Of a stretch of 64,000 nucleotides of DNA, positions 47,647 to 58,046 are shown piece after piece. The position numbers and the translations under genes are program-made. The notes below the pieces were generated by a model, which saw only the letters and a program-made list of their open reading frames with translations, did not search any database and was not told the origin of the DNA. Position 1 is the first letter of the stretch, and every line of letters begins with the position of its first letter. The stretch comes from Uloborus plumipes (taxonomy: Eukaryota; Arthropoda; Arachnida; Araneae; Uloboridae): assembly GCA_038373865.1 (NCBI GenBank), contig JAXGGA010001057.1:107536-171535 (forward strand), written 5' to 3'.

Positions 47647-48636
47647 TTATACAAAAATATTCTGTGAAAAAATTCGAGGAAGCTTTTTATAGGCATTTCT
47701 ATAGTCTTTTCTAAGAATGCCATAAACAAAGGGATTCATTGCAGTAGACATGTAATATAATACTGTAGTAAGATAATTCAGTTGCCCAGGAATGGTAAAA
47801 CCAAAAATAGCTCTAAGATGCTTCGACATTAAAATTGGGGAATACGTAACGTAGTATACTATAACAACAACAATAATGCTGGCAATTGTCTTATTCATGT
47901 TTAAATTATTGGAAGAGCTCTCAGGAACTGTAGTGTCCGTGCGTCTGATAAATAATATTTTTGTCTTTGACTTAAAGGCGGTAAACATGATCAAGGAATT
48001 GCAGATGCCCATGGCAACTGCTGGAATATAGAAACAATTGACAGCCCCAAATGAGGACATCATTAGCACTTCGGGGATTTTCCAGTTGAAAGAGCATGAA
48101 CCTTCATTGTAATCATACGCAGCCCAGTTAAAAACCATCGCTGGTACGATGACAGACACTTCCAAACAAAAGAGTACCACGCAGAGGATGGTAATTCTTT
48201 TTGCGCTCATCATGCTTGGATACTGCAGTGGTACAATTACAGCAACAGCCCTGTCCAGGCTGATGAAAAAAATATTAAATGAAGACGAGCAACTGAGTGT
48301 GTATGCCAAGCCAGTCTGAAGCTTGCAGAAGAAATATCCAAACGGCCAACGCTCAAAAGCAACCGATGTGGCGGCAGGAATCAACACGAAGAGACCGATC
48401 AGGGCATCAGTAATCGACAGATATACCAGCAACAGGTTACTTGTCTGATTGCGTAGAGTTTCGTCCCAGAATGAAGCGAAGACGACTGCCAGATTACCAA
48501 AAACAGTGATGACACCCAGAAGAAAGGAAAACGAGGAGCCAAGTATTCTCATTGCGAATGTCCGTTGATACCTCTCCGTGAAAGACTCGTTGAAAATGGC
48601 GTTGGTCAAAGTTGAGTTTGTGTTGTTGAAATCCAT
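47647..48636 (-). CDS. Orphan class A GPCR, paralog 3
   Basis: 329 residues from the second of two tandem ATGs. That ATG aligns with the paralog starts; using the first adds one Met. The single coding exon follows an acceptor (TTTTTTTTGCAG, then GATGATGG). Landmarks match paralogs 1 and 2 position for position: N-terminal glycosylation sites (NNT, NST, NES), GN at 47-48, D77, C104/C181, DRA at 128-130, P205, YVTYSP ending at P267, NPFVY at 301-305, and helix 8 KDYRNAYKK. Residue 3.32 is Ala. Two substitutions differ from both paralogs in a conserved loop: AVIVPLQY against AVLKPLRY/KY after TM3. Likely a plasma-membrane receptor of unknown ligand. Confidence 0.93.
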   Translation of the reverse strand: MDFNNTNSTLTNAIFNESFTERYQRTFAMRILGSSFSFLLGVITVFGNLAVVFASFWDETLRNQTSNLLLVYLSITDALIGLFVLIPAATSVAFERWPFGYFFCKLQTGLAYTLSCSSSFNIFFISLDRAVAVIVPLQYPSMMSAKRITILCVVLFCLEVSVIVPAMVFNWAAYDYNEGSCSFNWKIPEVLMMSSFGAVNCFYIPAVAMGICNSLIMFTAFKSKTKILFIRRTDTTVPESSSNNLNMNKTIASIIVVVIVYYVTYSPILMSKHLRAIFGFTIPGQLNYLTTVLYYMSTAMNPFVYGILRKDYRNAYKKLPRIFSQNIFV

Positions 48637-48655
48637 CATCCTGCAAAAAAAATTA
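48637..48655 (-). promoter_or_regulatory. 3' splice acceptor of GPCR3
   Basis: The minus strand reads TTTTTTTTGCAG ending at 48641, exon from 48640 (GATGATGG). It has the same geometry as the other two receptors. Confidence 0.8.
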
Positions 48656-50916
48656 AAACAACATGTTGCTCAAAACTCAGCTTTTTTTTCTTTTGTAGCA
48701 TCAGATTAATATTCTGCTATTTAGCGAAAGTTGTATATTAGTTCATTAAACGATTGCTAAAACCAAAATATGCCAATTTATATTTTTTAAAAAAAGAAGA
48801 AAAAAAAACCTTTTCAATGACATAAAAATTATAAAGTTTTTTTTTTTTCAAATTACTCGGAATCTTTTGTTATTGCACATTAGAAGTTGCTGCTTGTGCA
48901 AAACCTAAATTTTCAAGTTCGTGACAGTTTATGTCTCAATAACTACAGGATTTATTAACATAAATAAAAAATATATATTTTTATGTTCTACAAACTAATC
49001 TTCATTAGATAGGACTAAAGTAAAATTTCATTGAAGTATTTTTTTGATTTGACAAATTAACAAAGATTGAAAACTTCCCAATTTACTTCAGGTTTTAAAA
49101 AAGCACTATTAATGAGAAAACAGCAGAAAAAATAATACAAAAACGTCATTCCACAGTGAATAACGTAACGTTCGCAGCTGATTTTCTAACTCTTTTTATG
49201 AAAAACCTAAAGTAGAGAGTAATTTATGGTTGAATTTGTGGATTGAAAATGCAAGTGATTTATATGTGTCTACCAAGAATTTGAAGAAAACTTCAATATA
49301 TACTTATAAAAAATATTGTAACTAATCTCTGGCATTCACACTACGTCTAACATTTTAAGAACTTTTTTATGTTGCATTAAGATTCATTTATTTCATTTTT
49401 TATCTAAATTAGGGTAAGATATTGAATGAAAGCATTCATTTTAATTAAAGAAAATTTGAATCCGTCAAAAAAAAAAAAAAGTTTAATAACTGAATAACTT
49501 CTACCAGTTTTGAGCTAAATAAAACCTCTTAATCTTTTTCTTTAATAATATTAACTTTATGCAAGTTGATATTTTCGTCAAAATCGAGTATTAGGCAAAT
49601 GTGTTATTCTATAGAAATGTCAACATCAGCCTCTGACAAAAAAAAATGTCACAATGCCCTAATTGTAGTGCATCGTTTTATTCAGAACAGTTTCTAGATA
49701 TCAATCAGATCACATTTAAGAAACATTCTATGAGTTTTCTTATAGCCCTTTTAGGGCATGGGTGTAGAAAAGGCATAGCATACACAAAACATAAGTCAAA
49801 GTTTTCTTGCATAATAAGAAAAAAATGCAATTTTTAAGAAACTTTTACGCTCATGTGCAGAGATAAATTAATTGCTTTGAATGTTCATGTTCATATTTCA
49901 TCCAATTTTCAAATTTTTTCTTTCAAATTTTGTTAAAGGATTTTCTTGTATGCTGTTAAGTTTTCTGAAAGTTTGTTAAGTTCGATGAGGAACTCCGTGT
50001 GTTTTAAACCAAACAAATGCTAAAAATGCCTGATATTTTTAAACAACTGCTTATCTCTTGCTGCACATATAAAATACATTTACAAAAATCTGAAAAAATA
50101 CTGCACGTAGCAAATAAACAAATAGCTGAAATTTATAGCGGTTTAGAATGCAGGAGAATCAAAACACGCTTTTGTTTTCTTCAATTTGTTGCTGGTCCTC
50201 AAAATGTATGTATAATTTATTGGAAAATGTGTGTTAGAGTCGGTATCTCGTGTGACAAAAACTACAGAGCAGTTGTTCTCTTATTTCTCGAGAATTTTGT
50301 TAAAGTGTGAATTTTTGCAAGTGGAACTGTGTTTTTTCCGTAGCTGTATGTGTACATTTCAATTATTGAAAACGGTTTTCTTCATTTCTCATCGGAAAGG
50401 GAATTTACATGAGCTCAAAGGAGGCTTCTTGGAGCACAGCGGTGCGAGTGTAGCGTAAGTCCAACAAATGAGATGCTTTATGAAAAAAACTTTTCAGTGT
50501 TTTGATTCTGTCTTGCAAGTAGTGGAGGAAGCATTGCATTCACAAAAAATTTCCTTCTCAAACGTCAAGATAAATTTCTGATTTCATTGCACATCAAGTT
50601 TATAGTACTTTAGGTAAATTGTACAAGCTTGCTAATTTAGTTTTCGCTAAAAATAAAGCACGAAAAAACCCGGACATTTCTCGATTGATAATATGGAATC
50701 CAAAACACGTTTCTTTAAATATTTCAAAAATTCATTTCTGAACATACTTCCCTTTGTCTTTCCAGGGCTGATTAATATCGTATTTGTTCATATTCCAATT
50801 TTATAAACTAAATAAGAAAACATGATGTTTCTTCAATAAAAAAAAGATAATTAAATTTCTACAAGGTTCTGTTGAAAAATATGATTTTTCAATCGTCTAA
50901 AACGATCTTTGCTTAC
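48656..50916 (-). other. Predicted 5' intron of GPCR3 with element scraps
   Basis: About 2.3 kb between the predicted donor (50916) and the acceptor (48641). Short ends at 49147-49175 (GTCATTCCACAGTGAATAACG) and 49603-49640 resemble the ends of the element at 35470. The 50050-50345 part is homologous to 56090-56370. No coding exon is recognised; frames at 49646-49837 and 50017-50458 lack motifs. Confidence 0.45.
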
Positions 50917-51062
50917 CTAAGAAATCTTGTTTTTCATTTCCCAGTTTTACTTTAATCTTCAGAATGAAATGTCTTCAGTTTCCTGTCCAGCAATGAGACT
51001 CGAATCATAGGAATGAATCTTTTGATTTGTGTTCATGATTCTCTGAAGGACGAAGACATAAT
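50917..51062 (-). other. Predicted noncoding exon 1 of GPCR3
   Basis: On the minus strand this runs from about 26-30 nt below the TATA block to TTTCTTAG followed by GTAAGC, a good donor. It is homologous in place and order to 27310-27447 upstream of GPCR2. The exact transcript start is inferred. Confidence 0.5.
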
Positions 51063-51085
51063 CAAGTCAAAAAATGGCCAAGAAT

Positions 51086-51130
51086 GCTTTTTATAATCGG
51101 TTCTTCATCGAACACGCAGGTGGTTTTCAA
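51086..51130 (-). promoter_or_regulatory. Conserved TATA-type promoter of GPCR3
   Basis: Minus strand: GAAAACCACCTGCGTGTTCG, then ATGAAGAACCGATTATAAAA. This is nearly identical to the GPCR2 block at 27470-27522. Weaker homology extends upstream to about 51430 (for example the ATATCTTRCAAAATAAG segment). Confidence 0.6.
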
Positions 51131-51671
51131 ATTTACCTTTCAGAAACAAAAGTAATTCCAAAGGCAGATGTGCATCTTATTTTGCAAGATATTTTCTAAT
51201 GATTTATTAATAAGTTCCTGTTCCTTTTCCGAACATTCTCTTAAATCTTGAACTGAAAGTCAGGATCCAATACAATGTGATTTATTATGCATAAGTAAAA
51301 ACATTTTCTTTAATGGACAAATTTTTATGTCATAACAATTGCTTTCCAATGCATCATTTGCTATTTGATAAAATTGGAGCTGTAGTTTCAACAAAAAAGG
51401 AAGCAAAGATTTAGAAAAGTTTTATGTTTACCCGAAACATGTATTTCACGACAAAAAAGAAGCTTAATATAATCTAATTATTATCTATTTACGTACAGTG
51501 TCTCCAAAATTGCATATTTTTGCCATGGCGAAATGCAATACCAGCGAAAAGGGCTATTCCTATGGACATTACAGACATAAAATCTGTTTTGAATCGAATA
51601 GTATCTTCTGTGAGAAAAATGGCTTCAAATTTCAAAATTTTGAGTAAAAACATTAAAAAACATTCTCCAGT

Positions 51672-51698
51672 AAAAAAAAAAAAAAAAAAAAAAAAAAC
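51672..51698. repeat. A-run
   Basis: About 27 consecutive A bases; low-complexity tract, possibly the tail of an old retroposon, but no duplication is seen. Confidence 0.8.
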
Positions 51699-51981
51699 AT
51701 TTTTTGCGATACATGTCAACTGTAAAAGAATTTCGTGTTTCTATCTCGAAAGTTCAAAAGTATTTTTGGATAGAGTAAAATTACTTCCTTAGCTACTTTA
51801 AATATGGCATAAATTCAGAATGATAAGCAGATTTTTTAGAATTTCAAAATTAAATATTCTTTAGTTTTATGTCTGGATTATAAGTGTAATCGGATCGCAT
51901 TCCATTGCAGCTTGGACCCCCTATCCTCTATTATCTCTATTGAAGCAGCACATATCACCCCTCTCACCCCACAGTTTAGGG

Positions 51982-53422
51982 CAGGGGTGGCCAACCTTTT
52001 TGCTAAAAGTGCCACCATCTGAGGAGAAAAAGGTCGACGTGCCACTTTTAATTTTTTCAACAAGCTGAAAAAAAATTTAAAGTTAAAAAAGATTATTTCT
52101 TGGCTGACTATGAATTTTACTAAAATGGTACATTTTTTTTCACGTAAGTTTGAGTGTGAAATTTAAAATAATACAAATGAAACAAATCCGAACTTAAGAG
52201 TCATCTTTAAAAACAGTTTTATAAGTTCATTCAGTTGGGTTATGCTTAAAATATAAACGAATAACATGAAACATTAACTTCTAAAAATTAAACAGTCCGA
52301 ACTTAATGTGGCTTATGAATTCGTAACTTTTTTTACCCAGTCATTAATTTGAGAGTTAGTTCTAGGAAAGCTATCATATATCAGTGTTTTAAATGCTATG
52401 AATTAACATTCAGCGGTGTTACGATTTTTTGACATTTATTATAAAAAATATTTGTTCACAATCATGTTTTGAACAAAACTTACAGCACTAGACAGCTAAA
52501 GCGTGTAAATTTGAAAAAAAAAAAGTTGGAGCAAATTTGAAAATTCAATATAATTTGGATAATTTGCAATTGAAGTAAGATCTTATACTTGATTTCCAAT
52601 ACATGTAAGGTGCAGCAGGTCGGCAAATTTGATTTAAATTTCAAGTGGATAACAAGTAATGTTTTGCGAAGAAATAGACAAAGAATTTGAAAAGATCAGT
52701 TTTTTATCACCTTAAAACTCAACTTTAATACTGAATGCGCACTTCAAAAGAGATAGAATATTTTATTATCTATCCCGGGAACATTATTAATTTCTGGTTT
52801 CTGCTTCCAGTTTTGGTGTGAATTTAATGTTTTATTCTTTTTCTCTAAAGTCGTTGAGAAAGAAACTAAATTTCTCTGTAAAAGAATGTATATCATCTAT
52901 ACTGGCTTAGGAAAGTTTTTTCTCTACAATCTTAAATTTAAATTATTTAGAAGCCGGATAATAAAGGGTGAAATAGTTAAATTCAATTGCTAATCTTCAT
53001 TCTTAAGTAACAAGCCCTCATTCCTTCAAGGTATTTTAAAACATATTCTCTCAAATTCTGAAACCGCTTGAGTATTTTTCCTTTGGATAGCTATCGCACA
53101 TTTCAATGAAGGAGTAACTTGTTTTCTTCAGTTTCTTCTTGGAAAAGTTTACGAAACATTGCTTAATCAGAAATAATTCTAAGTTAAATCCGTTTCCCTG
53201 AGGCAAGATAGATAATACAATGACACTCAAAATGTGTTGGTCCAAAATAATTTTCAAGCAATATAATACAAACGAATTGAAGCGCACCATTTGTACTACC
53301 AATACCGAATTTTGTCCACTCTGGTTTCTTAATTTTAGTCGCAAAATTTCTTCTACAACTGCAAAAATTTCATTCGTGTTACGCACAAATATTGCTCCTG
53401 AACAGGAAAAATGACACCCCTG
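51982..53422. mobile_element. hAT-type element, 1.44 kb
   Basis: Duplications GTTTAGGG (51974-51981) and GTCTAGGG (53423-53430), 7 of 8, flank CAGGGGTGGCCAACCTTTTT and the complement of GACACCCCTG. The CAGGGGTGGCCAAC terminus is characteristic of a widespread hAT group. A 128-residue minus-strand frame (53051-53437) runs over the terminus and shows no hAT transposase motif. It is non-autonomous or heavily decayed. Confidence 0.88.
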
Positions 53423-53596
53423 GTCTAGGGAGAACAATCTGTGGCTTCAGTTTAGATACTGAGGGATCGGGGACCGAGCGACAATGAAATATGATCTAAT
53501 TACATTTATAATATAAACATTAAACGAATGAAATTTATTTCATCGAAAATGTAAAAAATCTATTTGTTGTACTGAATTTAAGCCCCATTTCAAGTA

Positions 53597-55286
53597 GGGT
53601 GAGTTCTGGTAAGTGCGTCCACTGGGAATTATATGAACACTGTCCTGAAATGGCTTCTGCAACACATCGACTATGTTAGATAGCTGTCTAATGATAATTT
53701 CAATAGGTAGAATTCAGGCCTAGATTCAATAGATGAAACACAATCAGAGACAACTTAAATGTCTTCAAAAAAACTCTAAAGTAAAGGTTGAGAAGGTTTT
53801 GTTTCAGTTTCTCTTGTAGTCATACCAAGCAATTGAAGTCAAGAAATGCAAGTTGTTTCTTTTGAGTAATAGCTACTAATAACATACATTGGGGATTTTG
53901 ATCAAATATTCTAACTAAAATTTGTTTATATGACGGTACGCACTTTCCCTTTCTTTAAAGTAAGGTGGGGTTAAGTGCGTACCATTATGATGGGGCAAGT
54001 GCGTACCACTATCATAAGGCATATGCGTACTATTATGCGGAGCAAGTGCGTACCATTATGATGAGGCAAGTCTGTACCATTACGTGGAAAATCCAACTCT
54101 CGTAATTCATCTTTAATTTTGCTTATTACTCTTTTATAAGCCGATTATAAATCCGACGTCATTTCTATCAAGTATTTATATTTACATTGAATGCGGCATA
54201 AGATTTCAATTTTATTCATTACCTTTGAAATATATTGGCTTTTAGATATTGTTACTAAATTTTTCGTTGAAAATAGCGATCATTAGCTATACTTAATTTA
54301 AACCAGAATGACAAATGAAGCAATGAAATTAAGTGAAACACTAAATAAGGAACAAACTGATTCAAAAAACGAAGGTGGAGTAATGAATAAATTATATTTA
54401 AGAAAATTAAGAACACCTTGTGAAAAACTATTTCAATGTACAGGAAAAAAAAAATACTAGTATCATATCATGATCAATTATTTTCTTTCTTTTTTTTTTG
54501 CTCTTTATTTTGTGTTTTATCTTAGTGCTGCTGATTCTAATAAGAAAAATATTTTAAAACCGTATTTATTCAAAAAAAAAAAAGAAAGAAAGAAAAAAAA
54601 ACGAATTGTTCACTCAGGTCACCTAACGATCTACCATACAAATAGAATTAAAGAAAATCACAGGGGTACGCACTTACAACAACACTAATGGACGCACATG
54701 TCTCATCTTACATTTAAGAAGGGGTAAGTGCGAACCCCGGCTCAAACACAGACTGATTAATGTATTAAACCAAAATAAACTATGTAGACTATAAGTGATT
54801 ATTACTAAATAAAAACAATTTACATTTGCTCACTTGGTCTTATTACAAGAACAAAGGAAGAATCACAGACACAACTCTCTCAATCTTCAAATCGCAGTTG
54901 TTCGTAAGACACGTGGGATATCACTGATTGAGTTTCATCCATGCAAGCAAGTGCTGATCTCTAGTATTAGGAATTATCCCAAGGCAATTACCTAACACAT
55001 TTAATATGTGCCAGAAGTTTTTTCCTGCTCATATTCACATAATTTAAGGTGGACGCACTTACCCCGATAGGTAGGGAAAGTGCGTACCTTAGAATAAGTG
55101 TCATAAACCAGGTCACAAAACCTATGCTTATGGTTTATTTGACATAGTATATGCTTGAATATATTAGTAAAGGATCTGGAAAGAAAACTAAAAAAAAATT
55201 GTGAGTGTACAGGATTTTTCAACAGATCAGCATCCATCAGAACATGAACTTTGAAAAAAAGGGTACGCACTTACCAGAACTCACCC
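53597..55286. mobile_element. 1.69-kb TA-flanked element with GTACGCACTTACC iterations
   Basis: TA at 53595-53596 and 55287-55288 flanks GGGTGAGTTCTGGTAAGTGC and its inverted partner GCACTTACCAGAACTCACCC. The motif AAGTGCGTACC, in either orientation, recurs near 53935, 53973, 53998, 54045, 54665, 55058 and 55080. Frames inside are short; a minus-strand 89-residue frame (55001-55270) overlaps the terminus and has no recognised domain. TA duplications suggest the Tc1/mariner/pogo group. Confidence 0.85.
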
Positions 55287-55414
55287 TATAAAAGGAGGCA
55301 TTTATGCTCTCTCTAAAAATATTTAACTTTTGAGGTCTGAATTTAGTATCGCTTCACAGTTAATACATGCCAACGCAAAAATATGACCACTTTATTGTAC
55401 TTAAAACTGGAAAA

Positions 55415-55740
55415 CACTGTAAACTTCGAAAAATGGACTGTTGCGTTTACAGAATAATACTGACATCTGAGGTTCCAATTTAAAACTAAAATGCACGGTA
55501 ATAAATTGTAAAACTAGCAATTTCACAGTTTCTTACTGTAAAGGTAACAATTTAACAGTTTACTGCCGTAAAATTTAGATGTATTGCATTGTAAAATCAA
55601 CAGTATAATACTGGCAGCAGAGGTTCCAGTTTAAAACTGTAAAATGTACGGTAATAAACTGTAAAAGTAGTCATTTCACAGTTTATTACCATAAAATTAG
55701 CTGTATTATACTGTAAAAACAACATTCATTTTTTACAGTG
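55415..55740. mobile_element. CACTGTAAA-type MITE, copy 2
   Basis: Left CACTGTAAACTTC and right TTTTTTACAGTG form inverted ends. The ATAATACTG, CAGAGGTTCCAGTTTAAAAC and ACTGTAAAAT units are shared with copies 1 and 3. It carries the same internal duplication of the ATACTGGCAGCAGAGGTTCC block. Confidence 0.75.
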
Positions 55741-56417
55741 TAGTATTTTTACTCAAAATTTTGAGGCCAAACTTCTCTCGAGAGACACTTGATTCGAAAA
55801 AGAGATTATATTTGCTACGTAACATGGGATTGGCCACTTCTACCAAGTATTAGGTTCGGGTTCGAAAATTTAAGTTCAAAACGAAACACCCTAGGAACCA
55901 CTTGTATTTAAAAATAATTTAGTAGTACAAAGTGGGGCAAAACATGACCAATCATGAAAAAAACCTAGAAAAAACAAAACAAAATAAATAAATCTGACCG
56001 AAAACTACGTGTTATTAACCCAAAAAGCAAGCGAACAAAATTCCTGTTTTTCAAGAAAAAGTTTTTTCTTCGCTAATATCAGTGCATAGCGTGCGGATAC
56101 TCTAAAAAATATTATATTATAGAAAATAGACTAATCGCTGAAATTTACAGCTTACTAATGCTATTGACGATGAAAGACGATTAAAAAACGTTTTCGAATT
56201 CTTCAATTTGTTGTTAGGCCTCTAATTCACGGCTGATAAAGTTCTCATTGAAACTTGTCAGCTGAAGCGTGCCTTTTATGTGATTTAAGTTGCAGAACAA
56301 ATACTCTCGTATTTTTTGAGAAATTAATAAAAAGGTATATTTTGAAAGTAGTGCAGTTTTTTAATCGGTGTCCAGTCCAATCATGGCCCAATATCTAATT
56401 TCTAAACCGTTAGAGAC
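55741..56417. other. Unassigned DNA including a paralog of the GPCR3 intron segment
   Basis: 56090-56370 resembles 50050-50345 (CTGAAATTTA, TTCTTCAATTTGTTG, and the TTTGAGAAATTAATAAAAAG region). No gene is recognised. Confidence 0.4.
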
Positions 56418-56824
56418 AAGCCTATAGTTCATTTAGGAAAAAATCTCTAAATTACGATAGGAATTTTGGTCTATGAATTTTTTTTCAAAAAATCAAATTT
56501 TCAAAGAGTTACGAAATTAAAATTTTTATGCATCTCCCCAGTCATATAATCATATTTAGTAAACCATTCTTGGCACTGTAAAGTTTAAAACTAAAAACGA
56601 ACACTCTTCTACGACAAAAATTGTCTGAGTTATGACGTTTTGAGAAATCAAGAATTTGAAGGATTTTATGACGTCATCGAGAGATCGCTTAAGGGTCAGT
56701 ATGCGAATTGAGAAAGTGTGTTGACTGATGTAAATTTATTTCGCATTATTAATGGCTGAAAAGACTTAATACGAACAAATTCGAAGTTAATTAATAACTC
56801 TCGGTGATTAGCTTACTTAACGGA

Positions 56825-57078
56825 TTGCGTGAGTGAAGGCGACTGATGGAATGCAGGTGATTGCGTCATTAAACGTGACTGATAGAATGAGCGTGATTCA
56901 TACAATGAAGGTGAATGATGGTTTGACGTGATTGATTTAATGAACGTAAATGCGTGATTGAACGTGATATCAAATGAACGCGATTGATGCAATGAACGTG
57001 AGTGCGGGATTGAACATGACTGATGGAGTGAACGTGATTAAACGTGATTGATGAAATGAACGTGATTGATGTAATGAA
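56825..57078 (+). repeat. Tandem array, left arm
   Basis: About a dozen degenerate units of about 19 bp (consensus CGTGATTGATGNAATGAA). Open frames across it are a by-product of the unit and encode only repetitive His/Ser/Ile-rich text. Confidence 0.8.
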
Positions 57079-57935
57079 TAGGTATGCACCGATAAGCACA
57101 TTGGCCGATTACCGATTATTCGGCTTTTTGTAATCGGCCGATTAATCGTCCCTAGCCGATTTATAATTATAATGATCATTTTTAATACCAATTTCAAGAT
57201 CACTTTTTTGTTTACTATTTCAATTTTTTAAATGCTGATTTATTTTTGAGATGCTATTAATTTTTCAAAATTTTCAAAATTTGCTCATAAAATAATTTTA
57301 CAATTTCATCCAGCTCCTTTGAGCTGAATCTTTAGATTATTACTAATAAAGTTCCATACCGTAAAGTCGGGTTACTTGGACCCACAAGGAGGTTACTTGA
57401 GCCCACAGTAAAATGATAAAATCTGGGTTTGGTACTAGCATTAGAGACTGCAGAGTACTTCTACCTAGAGGAGAAACGAGGAACTACGTGCAAGTCTTCA
57501 ACTAATAAGTACCAAACCTAGATTTTATCATTTTACTGTAATGGGCTCAAGTAACCCCTTAAACCCCTTAGGGTCCAAGTAACCCGACTTTACGGTAATG
57601 TTAATTAAGCATGTAAAACAACTAAAAGAGAGGTGTGCCCTCGCTAATTTAGGAGCACTTCCAATTTAAATTTAGTTTTAAATTATTATTTGTAATTGAA
57701 TTTGACTTTTATTCCTTGAGAAAATTAAAAGTTATCTAAATTCACTATGTTAAAGGATAAAAATATACTCACTACACTTTAATACTACACGTTATGCTTG
57801 AGTTTGCAGATTTTTTTTGCTTATAAAATAATTCATAGGAGTTTATTGTTCAAAGCATAGTACTTTATTATGTAATTTTATTTAAAAAAAATGTCTACTG
57901 GTTAATCGGCTTCAAGCATTTCGAATTCCGATTTA
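57079..57935 (-). mobile_element. hAT copy, CGATTAATCGG family, nested in the foldback-like core
   Basis: Starts TAGGTATGCACCGATAAGCA directly after GTAATGAA, and matches the inverted right end of the complete copy at 15875-16614. The interior around 57760-57930 (CTCACTACACTTTAATACTA) matches 39115-39150. The far terminus is not found, so the end is approximate. Confidence 0.65.
57359..57595. mobile_element. 237-bp palindromic MITE (CCGTAAAGTCGGG)
   Basis: TA at 57357-57358 and 57596-57597 flanks CCGTAAAGTCGGGTTACTTG and its exact inverted partner. Inner arms also pair (GGTACT...AGTACC, AAAATGATAAAATCTGGGTT with its complement), so most of the element is one imperfect hairpin. The first eight bases match the pogo-like derivatives at 17.1 and 39.3 kb. 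Confidence 0.88.
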
Positions 57936-58046
57936 AAAGTCCTGGAATTTGATTATTCCTAATAGTGCCATACGAATATCAACTGTGAGGGCAATCGTAT
58001 AACTTTTCATGTTGTCGAAGTGAAAGCATAACAGCTATGTGTCATT

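Noticed and set aside
53051..53437. 128-codon minus-strand frame as a hAT transposase
   Set aside because: It crosses the element terminus into flanking DNA and shows no BED finger, RNase H fold or hATC dimerisation motif.
56869..57203. His/Ser-rich open frames
   Set aside because: They are translations of the tandem array in the foldback-like arm and of hAT ends.
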